From contig NC_054886.1 of the NCBI RefSeq assembly GCF_018320785.1, positions 10,911,207 to 10,975,206 of the forward strand: 64,000 nt of DNA, in the 5' to 3' direction. The position numbers were made by a program, and so were the translations under genes. Under the pieces are notes generated by a model. The model worked only from the letters and a program-made list of their open reading frames with translations. It searched no databases and was not told the origin of the DNA. Source of the DNA: Cheilinus undulatus. Its lineage: Eukaryota > Chordata > Actinopteri > Labriformes > Labridae. This document shows, piece after piece, positions 11,300-22,479 of the stretch; position 1 is the stretch's first letter; each line of letters begins with the position of its first letter.

Positions 11300-11955
11300 G
11301 GGGATGAATATGAGGCAAAATGATCTTCAAACATTGACACGGCATCCCAACGTTTTTGGAATTGGAGTTGTACTTAGTTTTTCTGTGATAACAATTAAAA
11401 TTTCAGTCATTTTCACAAGATTTCACCTTACTTATCTTGTCTTCTTCGGATAACAAAGCTGGTTTTCCCAGTACAGAGAGGCAATTCCTGAGAAATTACC
11501 AAGATTTTACATTTACATTTTACACAGCGCCCCGACTTTTTTGGGAATTGGGGTCGTATTAGAAATACATCTAAAAGAGAAGAGCTGGCTAGAATTAGAT
11601 ATGCAAAAATGCAGAGTTGTATGAAATAAGCTGTTTACAGTAGAGATAAATAATGGAAAGGTTACGGTATTTACAGATGTTGTTGACCACTACTCAGAGC
11701 CACAGCTCATTTTTGAAAAATCAGGTTGAGTCAAGAGCAGTAAACCTGGCCTTGTCCCAACTTTTTTGGAGATGTGTTGCTGCCATCAAATTCAAAATGA
11801 GCCAGTATTTTTCATGAAATGGTAAAATGTCTCCGTTTTAACATCTGGTAAGTCATTCATGTTTATTGTGAAAAAAATATGGGTTTATGAGATTTGAAAA
11901 TCATTGACCTGTTATTTATTTACATTTTAAACAGTGTCCCAACCTTTTTGGATTT
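11300..11955. mobile_element. Relic of mariner-like element with CCAACTTTTTTGG ends
   Basis: Terminal-type words (CCCAACGTTTTTGGAATTGG near 11347, CCCAACTTTTTTGGAGATGT near 11757, CCCAACCTTTTTGGATTTTT near 11938) and the internal block ATATGGGTTTATGAGATTTG match the longer element at 25312-26600. The copy is fragmentary and rearranged, and it contains the 11370-11510 dispersed segment. Confidence 0.6.
11370..11510. repeat. 160-bp dispersed segment, copy 2
   Basis: Direct-repeat partner of 9415-9575. It is embedded in the mariner-like relic, which suggests that the segment is itself part of a mobile sequence. Confidence 0.6.
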
Positions 11956-12284
11956 TTTCTGATCTCAGCTTTATAAATGACAGCTCTGTTTGTGGGTGAT
12001 ATTGACTCTGGGGGTTAAAGGTTGGTTAACATTTCATCATTAGCCTGACACAAAGTTACAGTTACACAACATTAACCCATAAACCTGTGAAAACCTTTAA
12101 CATGATCTGTTCTGGCAGACTGTCTGATAGTTAGTGCACTAGCGCCATCTTCTGGACTGATATACACTGGCACATTTCTAAGTTTTACTTTCTAAGCTGA
12201 TTAATGTTGACTGTTTCTGTACAGTCTTATGAAAACAACCAAAAAACAAAAACACATGTAATATGTTAAAGTTTTGGCATTTTT

Positions 12285-12345
12285 TATGATCAGGATTAGA
12301 ACCAGAAACCTTCTTGCTGTGAGGCAACAATGCCAAACCCTGCAC
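12285..12345. repeat. Short fragment of retroelement-type repeat
   Basis: The phrase ATTAGAACCAGAAACCTTCT followed by GCTGTGAGGCAACAATGCC is the end of a very common fish repeat. The longer copy in this window is at 36060-36320. Confidence 0.5.
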
Positions 12346-12544
12346 TGAAGGAGACAAATGAAATAATTTCTTATTCAGACAAAACTGAATAAGAAAGAAG
12401 CTCATTCAGTCAACATTTTAGTATGTGATAATGTTGGATCCATGAACCAGGCTGCCTGGTTTCTCACTCGCTCATTGTACCATTATCTTTTTATTTTGTT
12501 TTAAAATATTCTAATTATACAAAAGGTTTTTAGTTCTTGACCCC

Positions 12545-12622
12545 CCGCTCCAGTAGGTGGCGGTAAAACCCCAAAGCTAAGTTTACTAACCATGGTTGGA
12601 ACCGTAGAAGAAGACTTCATGT
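12545..12622 (+). promoter_or_regulatory. mblac1 upstream region overlapping a dispersed repeat
   Basis: Directly before the mblac1 ATG lies CTCCAGTAGGTGGCGGTAAA, then AACCATGGTTGG and a GTAGAAGAAGA end. From memory this arrangement (CTCCAGTAGGTGGCGGTAAT ... AGAAGAAGAAG) is a frequent fish interspersed element. The 5' flank or UTR of mblac1 therefore seems to derive from one. No TATA box is evident. Repeat identity and promoter role are inference. Confidence 0.4.
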
Positions 12623-12636
12623 TCCTGTAGTTTGTT

Positions 12637-14203
12637 ATGATGAACGGTACCGGTCTTCCAAACTCTCCCCGGGTCCAGACTCTCCCTCTACCGGACTCTC
12701 AGACTCATTTTCCCGGGTCTCCGTACTCGGTATCGGTTCTGAAACCGGGGTACTGCCGCTCTCAGCCGGACGGCTCGTTTCGGGCTGACGGTACCGTGTC
12801 TCTGATCTCCGGACCGAGGATTATCCTGGTGGACACTGGAGGACCCTGGGACAAGGACTTCCTCATAGGAGCCCTGGAGAAGCGGGACATGGACCCGGGG
12901 CACGTGCAGGTGGTGGTGGGCACTCACGGACACTCTGACCACGTGGGTAACCTGAACCTGTTCCCGCACGCGCTCATGATTATTGGCTATGATGTAAGCG
13001 AAGGTGAGACGTACCGTCCAAACAAACTGTCAGAGGGAGAGACTTACGTCATCGACGAGCACGTGAGTGGTAATTATTTATTATCAATTATAATATTTTT
13101 GTTTTGGTAACATTTTTTAATCATTGTTATTATTATTATTATTATTAATAATAATAATAATACCAATAATGATAATAATAAAATAATATGACACCAACAA
13201 TAATTATAGTATTAATAATCATATCCATAACAAAATAATATTAGTTATTATACTATATTCATGATTTTTTATTTTGTTACTATTATTTTCTCAATAGTTA
13301 TTATCATCGATATTATTATCATTATTATTTTTATGATGATGATTACTATTACTATTATTCTACAATAAAATACAAATAATAGTAATGTTTTCATTATCTT
13401 AATTTTTATTGTATTTTATTATGAATAATATCACTATGACAATTATTAATATTATTATAACCATTATTATCAATTATTATTATTATTATTATTATTATTT
13501 ACAATTATTGTATTATTATTTTATTATGGTTATCTTTTAATTTTACAGTCATGATTAATTTTAGTTGTAGTATTTTATTGTTATTATTATTATCATTTTT
13601 AGTATTTCATTGTTATTAATAGTGGTACTTTTTAAATTGTCATTAGTTTTTTCATTATTAATAGTAGTTGTAGTATTTTATTATTAGTAGTTGTAGTATT
13701 TCTTTTATTATTACTGTTATGTGTATCAGTACATATGTGTGTAGTATTTAATTATTATTGTTTTTAGTACAAGGATGTCATTATTATTGTTGTTCACTGA
13801 TTTATTATCTTCACATTTTTACATCCAAGAACACAAACTGACAATTTATTATCCCTTTACTTTGTGTGGGAAATTATTAAAACAGTGGATAAAATGAGCT
13901 CCACATAGGTGGAAAAGCTAAAAACCTTAAATAGACCTGTGTTTTTGATTGTGTCTCTTCCAGGTGAGCGTTGTTCCCACTCCGGGTCACACAGGACAGG
14001 ACGTCAGTGTACAGGTGAAGGGAACCTCAGCAGGTACTGTGTTCATAGCCGGGGACTTATTTGAGTGTTGCTCAGACGAAGACAGCTGGAGAGAACTGAG
14101 CATGAACCCTGCAGTACAGGAGGTCAACCGCCAGGAGGCGCTACGTACCGCTGATGTTATCATCCCGGGACATGGACTGCCATTTAGAGTTGTCAGGAGC
14201 TAA
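12637..14203 (+). CDS. mblac1: Metallo-beta-lactamase domain-containing protein 1
   Basis: Two coding exons, 12637-13062 and 13964-14203, spliced at CAC|GTGAGT and CTTCCAG|GTG, give 221 residues. Two Met codons lie in tandem at the start; the first is taken. The fold is recognisable: PGPR-I-LVDTGGPW near residues 59-70, the zinc-binding THGHSDH motif (H-x-H-x-D-H) near residues 94-100, PTPGHTGQD at the start of exon 2 with the next His ligand, the AGDLFE Asp ligand region, and IIPGHG near the C-terminus. Vertebrate MBLAC1 is a small soluble MBL-fold hydrolase; the human protein has been described as a nuclease acting in replication-dependent histone pre-mRNA 3' processing. The window protein is a little shorter than the human one. 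The first exon is GC- and CpG-rich, in contrast to the AT-rich intron. Convergent with ache, about 9 kb away, and divergent from the PRY-SPRY gene. Confidence 0.93.
13085..13760. repeat. (ATT)n-rich low-complexity intron of mblac1
   Basis: Almost the whole 901-bp intron consists of imperfect ATT/AAT triplets, including uninterrupted (ATT) runs near 13123-13145 and 13470-13500, with scattered TAGTAGTTGTAGTATTT variants toward the right. It shows both triplet orientations, so it could fold back on itself. Confidence 0.85.
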
Positions 14204-14318
14204 CGATGAAGTCAGAGAGTTGGAAGTGTCATGTTTGTTATGTAATGGAAAAGTTCAGCTCCATTATTAAATCACCCAGATGTTATTAATAGCTTTGGTA
14301 TTCTTAATGCTTTTTATC

Positions 14319-14324
14319 AATAAA
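14319..14324 (+). terminator. Polyadenylation signal AATAAA of mblac1
   Basis: First AATAAA on the plus strand after the stop codon, 116 nt downstream. This would give a short 3' UTR. Confidence 0.6.
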
Positions 14325-14329
14325 AGAAC

Positions 14330-16540
14330 GACTAAAGCACATTGAAAAGTATGGGACATTTTAACAATCTAAACATGGAGATCGGGGTTCCCCAAGGCTC
14401 TCTGTTAGGTCCTTCATTTTTTATAATGTTGCATCCCAAATTTTGCCAATCCAGTATTACAAATGAGACAAAAATGTGTAGTTCATTAAGATTTGGTGAG
14501 TATAAACACATTTTGACCATTTCTTGACTATTTTTAGAACCTCAAACCCAAACCTGACAATGGAAGGAGTGAGGTTAGTATTTTTTCGCTTATATTTGTG
14601 TATCTGGAGACTTACTGACCAACAACATATAAACTATAGCTGACCACACAATACATGATTCTAAACCTGACTTGAGGCCACATTTGTCCCCTCTGAGGAT
14701 CCTCCCATCAGGTCAGCCATGATTTAAGGTTCGCCATAAACAACTATTAGCCCAATTAAATCCTCAAGTTTGACTGCTGTTTGATAGTTGCTGTTGTGCA
14801 CTGGTGCCCCGCCTCGTTCAGCAGCTGTATTAATTATTTCTTTACCCACAAACATGCAGAGCCCACCAGTGTCTATACTCCTCATGCTCAGATGTTGTCC
14901 TCACCATAGGCACCTTGGGTTTAAACTTGACTAGTGGCCCCTTTCCACTGTGTTGTCCTCCGCTTTCTCTCTCCCCAGTTTCTGACTCCATCCACCGCCC
15001 TCTCTTTCAAATAAAAGCAAATGACCCTAGATAGAAAAAACGTTAAGATAAAGCTCCTCTGTTATTTGGTTTTGTTTAATTTTTGACCAAATCCCAGCAC
15101 AAACATTTACTTTTGACAAATAGGGATTGTTCTACCCTCCTGATTCCTGAGCTTTTGTTTAAAAGACATTTTTAATTTGTCCCTCTTATTTTGGCTCTCT
15201 AGGACCTGATTAGACTAAAACCCAAGCCTCGTCTTTGAACAGGAAGTAGTTTTCAACAAAAACTTATGAGGATGATAGGCTTATCTTACTGTACAACACA
15301 GAAAATATTATTTTTTTACTTGATTGAAGACATTTTTTTTTTTTACAAAGAATGTTTTGAAAGTGTTAAAGATGCTACTTCAAGACCTGATGAAGGACTA
15401 ATGAAGAACTATTAAAACTTTTTACGGCTCAGTATGAACTAAAACTCCACAAGTTATGAAGGACTATAAGTTTTCTTTAAGATTATAGAGATTTCCAAAA
15501 CATGAAAAATCCACCCAAATTCCACCAAAAGTCCAAGACAAAAATATTTGAAATATATATGTATTTTTTATTACATCCCTTAAAAATGCACTTAAATGTC
15601 CTTAAATGTTCCCCAAACCTTTCTTAAAAAGCCTAAAGATCTCATTAACATTCACCAAAAATTCACAGGAAATCCTTTGAAACAAATTTCAAGTGAATTT
15701 CCACCAAAATTTCTTGTCAAATTCCCCCAAAACTCCAAGAAAGTTATGGACTATTTCCAAACACTTTCCCCCAAAATCCATGAAAATTAGGAAGGAAATT
15801 CCTCACCCAATTTTTTTTTTAACAAATTCCCATGTACTTTTAGAGTTTTTCTAACTTTTTCTAACTTCTAGAGTTTTTATAAGGTACAAAAATTTCAATT
15901 AAATTAGACATTCCAGGCAAATTACCATAACTTCTATGGAATTTCTGGACTCATCTAAAAAATTCTTACAGCAGAAATGATTACTTTTGTAGGAAAGTCG
16001 AAAGGTAACGTCCCCATATGTACCTGCAGGGTTACAGGACGTTGATTTTAGAGAGGGGTTGTACAATGATACCTGTAAGGGCCATGACTGCTTTGAAAAA
16101 CAACAACCACCAGGTGGTGGTATGAATCCAGACTAATTGTCAACTTAACTCCCCAAACCCTTTTCACTGGTATGAAAATAGAAATTACTGAGTAAACTAC
16201 CAACCTGCTGATATTCAGCTGCAGAATCAGTTTATATTAAGCTTACTCTGGATCATGTTTAACACATCCCTGTTGTTTTTAATCTTTATGATTGACAAAA
16301 CTTGCATGCCATGCATGACATTTTAAATCCTTTCTTATATTTCTATACTTCAGATTTTGTTTGTTAAATAAATTAATAAAAAGGCTTTCAAAAGAAAAAA
16401 AAAAAAAAATCATTAGAATTATCAGCTCATGTTTAAAGCTTGATTTTAATAATTTACAACCATACCGGATAGAACAATTCTGGTCATTTCTCTTTTTAAA
16501 AGCAGTAATTTCCCACGCACAAATGCTTGCTTGTAGTTGT
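14330..16540. other. Intergenic, partly low complexity
   Basis: No gene found. At about 15470-15960 the sequence is dominated by loosely repeated CCAAATTCCACCAAAAT and TTCCCCAAAAC words, rich in A and C with few G. The rest has no recognised features. Confidence 0.5.
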
Positions 16541-16544
16541 TGCT

Positions 16545-17585
16545 GCCAAGGATGGAACAACCAATTATGGGGTTTAGGGGGTGACGATTTTTTCACATAG
16601 GGCCAGGTTTGGATGGCTTTTTCCCTTCATAAATTAAATCTTCATTTTAAACTGACCTTGTGCTTACTCAGGTTATCTTTGTCTAATATTAAAATTAGTT
16701 TGATGATCAGAAACATTTAAGTGGGACAAATATGCAAAAAAAAAAAAAAAATCAGGAAGGAGCAAAATGCTGAGATGCATCCCCACAGCATGATGCTGCA
16801 ACCACTGTGCTGTGAGTGTTTTTTTTGTGTTTGTGGTGATATGCAGTGTTTTGTCGTCTTGTCTGATGGCCAAAAAGCTCCATTTTGGTCTCATCTGACA
16901 AAAAACTTTCTTCCACTTGACCATGGAGTCTTCCTCATGCCTTTTAGTGAACTCTAGTCCAGTGTTAATTTGTTTGACTTAAACTATGAGTAAAAATGTT
17001 CATTGACCGCCTTTTTTTCATGACAAAGACTAGACCAAATCTAGCCAAAATTAGATCTTTGATGACTAAAACTTACAAAAAATAAGTTAAGTTTTAGTCA
17101 AGATGACGAAGACTAGACTAAAAGGTAATGTAGTTTTTGTCAGACATTCAAAATCCATATTTTTCCACTGTGAGTAAAAAATCTGTCAAAAAAACTATGT
17201 ATCTGTTGCTATTTTACCTCTCAGCGGTAGAAAGCAGGAACCCAACGTTTGGCAGAGTGCATATGACACACTACCATGATTTGGTACCAGATTTAGGCAA
17301 GAGAATAAATGCTTGGACTAAAGGTAATGACTAAAATGTGAGAACTTTATATAGACTAAAATGTTTCTGAGTTTTTGTCGACTAAAACTAAAAAGGGTAG
17401 AAATGACTAAAATGTGGCTAAAACTAAAATGCATTTCATCTAAAGACTAAAGCTAAGACTAAAATTAAAAATAGCTGCCAAAATTAACACTGGTCTAGTC
17501 CAGATGTAATCTGAGTTTTCTTCAACAGTGGCTTTCTCTTTGTCACTCTCCCATAAAGCTTTGACTAAATGCCACATATGACTTT
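16545..17585. mobile_element. Tc1-like relic, split by a nested insertion
   Basis: The right part on the minus strand matches the Tc1 relic at 39000-39905 (CATGATGCTGC, TCCATTTTGGTCTCATCTGA, CTTCCACTTGACCATGGAGT, GTGGCTTTCTCTTTGTCACT). The left part (16575-16740) is a different Tc1-type end, TTTTTCACATAGGGCCAGG, running to TCAGGAAGGAGCAAA; it is also found at 49390-49500. The element is therefore a chimera or two relics abutted. It is interrupted at 16960-17492 by a hAT-like element. Confidence 0.7.
16960..17492. mobile_element. Non-autonomous hAT-like element, 533 bp
   Basis: Inverted ends CAGTGTTAATTTG at the left and CAAAATTAACACTG at the right differ by one base. The flanks carry an 8-bp duplication, CTCTAGTC and GTCTAGTC, with one mismatch. 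If the insert is removed, the interrupted Tc1 sequence reads on as in the uninterrupted copy at 39.5 kb (ACTCTAGTCCAGATTTAATC). The interior is filled with GACTAAAACTAAAAT-type words and has no transposase. CAGTG ends and 8-bp duplications are typical of hAT elements. Confidence 0.82.
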
Positions 17586-17589
17586 AAAT

Positions 17590-18900
17590 AAGTGATGTTA
17601 GATTGCAACCTGTGAGCGTGTAAATGTATGAGGGTGAATAAAAGCAGCGTTTGGACAGACAGAAGCAGCAGGTTTCTTTATTTCTGTTGCTCGAGCTTTA
17701 CAAAGTCGGCATTCATGACACACAGAGACGCAGTGAGCTACAGAAGCTGAAACACATACAGGACGAGTGAGTGAAGAAGACAACGATGAGGAAGAGGACG
17801 AACTCATCAAACCAACAAGGAAGAAAAACTCAGATTTATGGCACTCAGAATAATATATTGCTTTGAAAACACAGCCTCTATCCGCCATCATTGTTTGATC
17901 ACCACGGCTTTAAATATCAAATATATTCTTTACCACGTTATTGCTAACATGACACTAACAGGAGAGATCAACACTCACTTTGATAATATTTGTACAAACT
18001 TTACAGAAAATAACAGTCCAAGTTTGGCAGGATATACTTCAGGACATGCAGGGATCTGATAGGACGGAGGGAGGGAGGGGGAGGGCTTAAGCATGGGGGG
18101 GGGGTCTCCCATTGGATGAGAGGAGCTGTCACTCACACAGCCAGTCCACCATGCACACGTTTATCTACTGGACGATAGGTACAATCCTTTATTCATGTTT
18201 GTTCTCTTTAAAGCTAAACTACACCAGTCCCAACATGCCAACGGAGACGCTTCGGCCAATCACAGCTTCCTACAGTCGTACGCACACACAATTACACGCT
18301 GATACGGTGATATTAAAGTGGTAAAAACAGAAAAAAAACATGGAGTGAGAGCAGCACAAGACAAAAGTCTTTTAAAAAGACAAGAAAAAACCCCAAATGT
18401 CCCTTAAAAAATCAAACTTGTTAACACTCGTTAGCTAATTTGTATTTCTATTGATACTTAAGGACAGCAATTATTTCTACTTCCTGCATCCTATTTGGAT
18501 CATTTTGAGAGGAGGTTGTACAGTGGCCCTAAAGATCCAGTGCAAATACGTTTCACCGAATAAAAAAATACTTTACTACATGGAAAAAAACTGCACAAGC
18601 AAAAATGTTCAACAATAACCCTCCAAATGTTGAATACAATTTCAGGGCACACCCACAAATGTACTACAGTGATTTATTACATTTATACATATGTAGGAAT
18701 GAAAAATCACTGTCTCTCAACATTGTACTAATTTCCTCTAATGTACTGTCAGCTGTCAATGGCATCTTTAGCTGAAGTCCCATCAAAAAAGGTTAATTTT
18801 TTCTACCATGAAACAGAAGTAGTTTTTTCAGAGTCTTAAACACTGGTGGAGCCATGAATCTTCGCGCAAAAATCTCAAAGTGAAAGGGAGAAGATTGAAT
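17590..18900. other. Intergenic, nothing recognised
   Basis: No exon supported. Includes a purine tract GAGGGAGGGAGGGGGAGGG near 18067 and a poly-G run near 18099. A minus-strand AATAAA (plus TTTATT near 17675) is present, but no gene could be assigned to it. Confidence 0.45.
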
Positions 18901-18904
18901 ACAA

Positions 18905-19620
18905 GTTTGGAACATATTCCATCAACATTTGAACAACAGCATTGAAAGCAAAAGGGAATAATTATTTTTGCGAAGCTATAAGGTCTGTGTTAAATGCTCT
19001 TGCCACATTTACAAATTGCTTACTATAAATCAGGAGAATTTAGAAGTTTGATGTTGGTTTTGTCAGTGATTATGAGAAAATCTCTTAGTTGTGCCCCCTA
19101 AAATCTGCAAAAATGCAACCCCTGCAGCACTTTACACCCAGGATTATGAAATTTGGAGGGCATATTTATTTTCCTGAGATCTACAAAAAAAAGCCTCTTG
19201 GGTCCATATTGAAAAACTAACAGAAAATCAGCCACATTGATTTTAAACATGGGTAAAATTAGCCATTTCTTGGATGCTATTCTAGGGTGAACTCCTCCTT
19301 TAGTGGCCATCCAGTCTATTTGAAAATTTCTCCACAGATAGGGGAGACACAACCAAAAAAAAAAAGGCTATAAAACTTGTGTATAAAACTTAAAGGGTGT
19401 GGCTGTGGCAACATCAAAATTATAATACAAAAAGACAGTGGATTTTTTTCTGCCTTATTACAGGGATCCTTTTTGGCATCGTTCCTCCTAGGAGGTCCAT
19501 CTGATCTGATTAAAACTTGCAGCAGAGCTTGAAAGTATCTTAAATAAGAAAATTTCTTGAACTTGTTTATGAAGCTCAAGGGACATGGCTGTTTTAGCTT
19601 GTCAAAGTTTGATATCTGGC
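18905..19620. repeat. Dispersed 700-bp repeat, copy 1
   Basis: Shares an ordered series of words with 20740-21430: GCGAAGCTATAAGGTCTGTG, ATTATGAAATTTGG, GGGTAAAATTAGCCATTTC, a CATCTGATCTGATTAAAACT block and the TTATGAAGCTCAAGGGACAT block. Same orientation, roughly 65-75% alike by eye. No open frame of interest. Confidence 0.6.
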
Positions 19621-19969
19621 CATATTATTTAAACATAACCATAAGGGAGAGACTAATAGGAATATGCTATATAAATATGTTGTAGTTTTAAATGTAAATC
19701 TTGTTTTTTTTTTTTTTTCTGAGGCAGTTTATTTAGGAATATTCTTAAAAAGAGCCAAACGCGCCAGTATTTTAGGCGGGAAGAGACCAGTAAAGGCTGT
19801 TTGTGCAGGATTTTATTCTATATCATGATCCCTGACTGTTATTTATTCTATTATTACCCTCTTTATCGTTTATTTCTGATGCCATGTGTGCTTTTGCATT
19901 ATCAGAGTCACTTCAGAGCTGCAGCTTTCTCATCCTCGGTTACATAACGATGCATTTCTTTGCCTGTCT

Positions 19970-20460
19970 TTTCATCTTCCCGTCACATCTCCACCTCTCC
20001 TCCTGCCTCGTCCATCTCCCCTGCCCCGTCCTCCCCCTTCACCTCCTCCTCTCCTCCATTTTCCATCATCCCTCCATCCTTCATGTCCTGTCGGCTGAGC
20101 CAGCGCTCTGTCACTTTATCCTGCACTGAGTGAATTACTCTCCCTCCATTAGGCTAACGAGAACGCAGGAGAACGCAGAGGGATGGAGGGGGGAGGGACA
20201 GAGAGAGATGATGGAGGGGAGAAAAGTTAGATGAGGTGGAAGGCTGGAAGGAGAGAAGGATACGAGGATGAGAGGAAGGACGGTGGGTGGAGGCTGATTA
20301 GTGATGAAGATGACAGGCGGAGCGGAGAGGAAGATTAAAGATGAGAAAGATGGCGAGAAGGGTGAGGAGGACAGGGATGGCGGGAGGGGCAGGTACAAAA
20401 GAAGAAGAAAAAAATGGAGGAGGGGGAGATGAGAAGAAGAAGAGTGTTTTTGAAAAAACA
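19970..20460. repeat. Polypyrimidine block next to polypurine block
   Basis: From 19970 to about 20150 the plus strand is mainly C and T (CCTCCTCCTCTCCTCC type). From about 20155 to 20450 it is mainly G and A (GGATGGAGGGGGGAGGGA type). The switch is abrupt. Long open frames here are caused by this composition and are not genes. Confidence 0.75.
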
Positions 20461-20739
20461 GACAGCTGTTTATGACACCGAGTGTACAGCAAAACACATA
20501 AAAAGAAACAAACTCAATATCCAGGGCAGATTTGCCCACCCAGTTTTTTGAATACAGCAAATATAGATTTAATACATTAAATTTATTGAACTAAAACTTA
20601 AATTAACCTTTAGTCTTTGTATTCACTTTTATTTGGTTGTTGGTTTGCTTATTTAGTGGAGGTTATTAGTACTGATAGGCATTTTTGAATATTCTCTCTA
20701 TTATTGCCTACTTTGGCTACAAGATTGAGCATATTTAAT

Positions 20740-21253
20740 TTTGAAAAAAATTATACCCTGAGATAAAGAATAACTACTTTTGCAAAGCTATAAGGCCTGT
20801 GTCAAATACATGCTGCAATAGCACAGTGATAATTACCAAATAACAGGAGAATTCATTAGTTTTAGATTGTTTTGACAATGGATGAGGCAAAAATGGCTTG
20901 GTGGTGGTCCCTGCAACATTTAAAAAATGTAGCCCCTGTGGCACGTTGCAGTGAGAATTATGAAATTTAGTACACATGTGTTTCTTACAGAGACCAACAA
21001 AAACTCCTCTCAGGACCACACCGTAATCTCAACAGGAAGTCTGCCATTATACATTTTTGGTAAAAATATGGGTAAAATTAGCCATTTCCAGCGTGTCAGT
21101 CTAGGATCAGCTCTTCTGCTGTGGTCATCTGATCCAGTTGAAATTTTTCTCACAGCAAGGGGACAATAAACAACAAAAAGCTATAAAACTCATGTATAAA
21201 ACTCAAAGGGTGTGACCATGGCAAGTGGTAAATACAAACTGTATATGCTTGTT

Positions 21254-21284
<31 letters not shown>

Positions 21285-21430
21285 CCAAGTGTTCCTTTTT
21301 GGAGTTACTCCTCCTAGGAGGTTCATCTGATCCAACTCAAACTTGTAGCAGAGCTTGAAATGATCTTAAATAAGAAACGTTATTCATCTCATGTATGACA
21401 CTCAAAGGACATGGCTGTGGCAGCTTGCCA
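20740..21430. repeat. Dispersed 700-bp repeat, copy 2
   Basis: Same unit as 18905-19620: TTGCAAAGCTATAAGGCCTG, GAATTATGAAATTTAG, GGGTAAAATTAGCCATTTCC, a CTCCTCCTAGGAGGTTCATC block and the CTCAAAGGACATGGCTG end. Includes a run of about 25 T at 21252-21276. Confidence 0.6.
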
Positions 21431-21930
21431 AAGCTTGATGTCTAAATGTGGAGATTGTTTGATGTTTATTGGGTAATATGGTTAAAATGAGCCATTTCCA
21501 GTATGCCATTCTAGGATTCACTTCTCTGGTGGTTATCCAATCCACTTGAAATCTTCCTGATCGCTACAACAGACATCACCAACAAAACACTAGAAAGCTT
21601 GAGTACAAGTCTCAAAGGTCCTGGCTACGGCAACATTTAAAATTTAGAAGACAAAAAGCCAGTAGATTTACTTCTCGCCTCACTGCAGGGTTCCCTTTTG
21701 GAGTCACTCCTCCTAAGAGGTTCATATGATCTGGTTCAAACGTGTAGCAGAGCTTGAAATGACCTCACAGAACATAACTTGTTCATCTTATGTAAGAAGC
21801 CCAAAGGACACAACTTTGGTAGCTTGCCAAAGGTTTATATTTCTTGATTGTTTAATGGGGTTGATCTCTGATCTAGTGAATAAACCAATGAAAATGTGTT
21901 AGGTGAATAGCTCAAAGGGCAAGGCCTTGG
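21431..21930. repeat. Dispersed 700-bp repeat, partial copy 3
   Basis: Starts directly after copy 2 and repeats its second half: GTTAAAATGAGCCATTTCCA, GCCATTCTAGGATTCAC, GGAGTCACTCCTCCTAAGAG, AGCAGAGCTTGAAATGACCT. A partial tandem duplication of the family. Confidence 0.55.
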
Positions 21931-21934
21931 TAGC

Positions 21935-22479
21935 TTGTCTTGTTTTGGTTACCAAAAATTTAAAGCATAGTACTGTACATTGTCCACATTGCGCTAAGAC
22001 ACTGCCAACATTTCCATCAGTTTCCCCAATTTTTGAGGAAATTTAAATGTCTCTACTTTTTTAAGGGTTAGGGTAAATTTTAACAAAAGATGTCAAAAAA
22101 TGTTTTTAAAAATTTAAGAAATAGTTGTGAATGTTTATTTAATTAAAGTTAAAAAAAAAAAACTTTGAGCCTGATTTCAGTTAATAATGTGATCCCCAGT
22201 CCTCACCAATACGTGACGTTTTAGCAGCAAAAAGTTTAAATTTCCAGAGTTTCTTTAATTTTTTTGTGCAGCTTATTAATTTAAAACTGTGAGAATATGG
22301 CCTTACCCAAACACAAAAAGACAAAGACAGACAAGGTGCAAAGTGAAGCAGAACACCGGTGTTGTGAAAAAAGTGGTCTTCAACAGAAAAAAACCTGAAA
22401 GACGGAAAACAAAAACCCTGATATGTTGAAAAGAAGGAATCGTCTGAAACAAAGATGAGTTTATGTCCATGTATCAACA
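21935..22479 (-). other. Probable distal 3' flank or UTR of ache
   Basis: No coding. A minus-strand AATAAA (plus TTTATT at 22134-22139) lies about 940 nt past the ache stop codon and could be its polyadenylation signal. This is position only; no GU-rich element was assessed. Confidence 0.3.

Noticed and set aside
12688..12969. 93-codon minus-strand open frame
   Set aside because: Antisense shadow of mblac1 exon 1 caused by high GC content.
20135..20560. 141-codon minus-strand open frame, Ser/Pro/Leu-rich
   Set aside because: Translation of the polypurine/polypyrimidine block. Low complexity, not a protein.
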